Shown here one piece after another: positions 62,521-64,000 of a stretch of DNA of 64,000 nucleotides. Under the pieces are notes generated by a model. The model was not told the origin of the DNA, did not search any database, and saw nothing but the letters and a program-made list of their open reading frames with translations. The position numbers were made by a program, and so were the translations under genes. Every line of letters begins with the position of its first letter. Positions within the stretch are counted from its first letter, which is position 1. The stretch is taken from NCBI GenBank assembly GCA_963710495.1, contig CAVQAI010000011.1, forward strand, positions 124,001 through 188,000, written 5' to 3'. The DNA comes from Bog-756 sp963710495. Its GTDB lineage: Bacteria; Actinomycetota; Acidimicrobiia; Acidimicrobiales; RAAP-2.

Positions 62521-64000
62521 ATGTTCATGGTTGTTGCTCTTGGTCCCCACAGGTCCCGGGTTTTCATGATTCCTGCTTCAGCTCGATCCATACGTCTCAT
62601 CTCGATGATATTTGCATTCACCAGAGAGAGCCATGCCTCGTTGAAGACTTTCCCGTTTCCTCCGATTATCGTCCGCACTTGGGTCTTGGTATATTCGAAC
62701 GGATGGGCAGCAAGAAACTCACGAATCTCCGTCTGCTTGGTGAAGAATATTTCGGCATTCCTCTGGACATTGTCGGTTGCAAGTCCACTCCCCCTCGACA
62801 GCTCCCAAGAGATCTCCCCATCGTGGGTACCCGTGTCTAGGTCGAGTCGACCGATCTCTAGGTCGAGTGACCAGAAAGACGCCCCGGCGGCACGAGACGA
62901 TATCTCTAAGACGAGTCGGAATGAACCGGCAGCAATTTGGTTCCGAGTGGGTGTCTCCCGGTGTGTAACGAGTAACCAGGTATCACTCCACTCAGCACCG
63001 CCAGTCATGGTGATTCGTTTGAGTCCACTCCCCTTACCTGTTTGATTGAAGTGGTTATTTATCAGAAGGGAACTTTCAGCCTCCATGCACGGACCAGACA
63101 CCCGATTGAGTAGAGATCCTTCCTGATGGAGGTTGGCGGAGTTGATCTCAGTTCCATGGAAGGCGTACAAAGGGTCGAGCCTGACCAGACCTGGTTCGTA
63201 CTTCTCCAGATCCCGGTGCAACGTTTGCTGGAACTTGGGACTGTCTACCGGAGCTAACTGGAATCGTGGACGGATCTCGGATCCAATGTCATCGGCAGAG
63301 ATGCCAACTGCCTCACAGATTCGCTCCATTCGACGGGTGTATTCCTTGTAACCACCTTCGCCGACGTAGGAGACAACCTTTCTTGGCGTAGGGACTTCGA
63401 ACTGATCGAAGATTGGACGACCGCTCGCCATGCCGACCTCGATGAACATCCCAAGATAGGTTTTCAACGTCTTGGATTCACCCGCCAGCATCCCGTACGT
63501 GGGTTTGACCATGATCCCTTGGATGAGCCATTCGAACTCGTGCGGTTGTGCCAGTAGCTCAGTCAATGACCAATCGGTGAAGAACTCATCCTCGGCTCCC
63601 TTGTTGGACCGTTCGACTAGATTGGTATAGGTAGCCAGATGATCCTTGACAATCTCGGGCACGTCCTCGACCGGACTACCACGAACCTCAGTCAGAAGAT
63701 CTTGGGCAAAGTCGGCTACCCCGTTCAGGGTGTTGCGTCCTCGGATGTTCTCGATACACCACTCGACGGACTCGTAGGGTGAGTCGTCCAAGTAGATGCT
63801 CCACTCTTGGAGCACCATTGCCATCGACTTGCCGCCGCGCCCCGCCAGCTCTTCGAGTTGGAACACCGTGATGGTCGGTGCACAGTGAGGCTCGGACTGC
63901 TCCCAGTACCGGACGGCGAAGTCGTAGATAGGACGGAACTCGGGATTGGGAAGCTCGTCGCTGGTGAAGTGCAGCCCGATCATCTTCTCGACCGAGTCGT
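62499..64000 (-). CDS. RepA-like AAA/RecA-fold helicase (5' end beyond right edge)
   Basis: At least 500 residues, open to the window edge. The visible N-terminal part (PEFRPIYDFAVRYWEQSEPH) resembles a DnaB N-domain. The RecA-like ATPase follows, with a P-loop LAGESKTLKTYLGMF and Walker B GLVRLDPLYAFHG, then a winged-helix-like end. This is the RSF1010 RepA/AAA_25 type of hexameric helicase found in plasmids and phages. With the adjacent primase it forms a replication module. Confidence 0.84.
   Translation of the reverse strand, partial: DSVEKMIGLHFTSDELPNPEFRPIYDFAVRYWEQSEPHCAPTITVFQLEELAGRGGKSMAMVLQEWSIYLDDSPYESVEWCIENIRGRNTLNGVADFAQDLLTEVRGSPVEDVPEIVKDHLATYTNLVERSNKGAEDEFFTDWSLTELLAQPHEFEWLIQGIMVKPTYGMLAGESKTLKTYLGMFIEVGMASGRPIFDQFEVPTPRKVVSYVGEGGYKEYTRRMERICEAVGISADDIGSEIRPRFQLAPVDSPKFQQTLHRDLEKYEPGLVRLDPLYAFHGTEINSANLHQEGSLLNRVSGPCMEAESSLLINNHFNQTGKGSGLKRITMTGGAEWSDTWLLVTHRETPTRNQIAAGSFRLVLEISSRAAGASFWSLDLEIGRLDLDTGTHDGEISWELSRGSGLATDNVQRNAEIFFTKQTEIREFLAAHPFEYTKTQVRTIIGGNGKVFNEAWLSLVNANIIEMRRMDRAEAGIMKTRDLWGPRATTMNMTTERVG

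Overview
The window is 64 kb of very GC-rich actinobacterial DNA, with dense, often 4-nt-overlapping operons and frequent GTG starts. It carries a complete-looking mycofactocin biosynthesis and electron-transfer operon, an NDMA-dependent alcohol dehydrogenase, a two-gene AddAB-like helicase-nuclease, an Rpf-like cell-wall hydrolase and an actinobacterial-type (Glu) RpiB. An Acidimicrobiia or related high-GC actinobacterium is the best guess; this is inference from gene content, not from a marker gene. No rRNA, tRNA or CRISPR array was seen.

Layout. 1-4.6 kb: AddA-like helicase (runs off the left edge) and AddB-like nuclease, which together need five frameshift corrections. 4.6-9.1 kb: marR and a heterodimeric ABC exporter, with a palindromic operator upstream. 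9.3-12.7 kb: a frameshifted UGT-type glycosyltransferase and an MMPL transporter. 12.8-21.4 kb: a tyrosine phosphatase, a small membrane protein, a PLP fold-type III enzyme, a GH3 beta-glucosidase, and a GT2-GtrA / YkcB-like mannosyltransferase pair. 21.5-23.8 kb: an OmpR-type two-component system. 24.1-27.6 kb: a redox operon (Ser-rich secreted protein, ApbE, ferric-reductase-like membrane cytochrome, NuoF-like flavoprotein, 3Fe-4S ferredoxin). 27.6-33.2 kb: a secreted hydrolase, a membrane protein, an Rpf-like protein with a long regulatory region, and a GH43-like protein with a coiled-coil partner.

33.3-46.7 kb is one leftward operon: mftA, mftB, mftC, OYE/FadH-1, SDR, OYE/FadH-2, etfA-like, fixC-like, fixX-like, etfB-like, mftE, SDR, mftF. 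The divergent mftR and the NDMA-type alcohol dehydrogenase follow at 46.8-48.7 kb. The precursor MftA is made into the redox cofactor by MftB/C/E and glycosylated by MftF. The SDRs and alcohol dehydrogenase would reduce it, and the ETF/FixCX proteins could return electrons to the quinone pool. No mftD is present. 49-53.4 kb: rpiB, two SRPBCC proteins, a thioesterase and an acyl-CoA synthetase.

At about 55,055 an MFS exporter gene loses its first ~45 codons. From there to the right edge the DNA is visibly less GC-rich and carries accessory genes: small hypothetical proteins, DUF2510-like proteins, a TPR protein, a nucleotidyltransferase-like protein, a WapI-like immunity protein, a primase and a RepA-like helicase. 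This looks like an integrated plasmid or phage-like element, or a chimeric join. Inside it, five similar imperfect palindromes, all in the same orientation, separate single genes of either strand in a cassette-like array (58.7-61.1 kb). This is the most unusual structure in the window.
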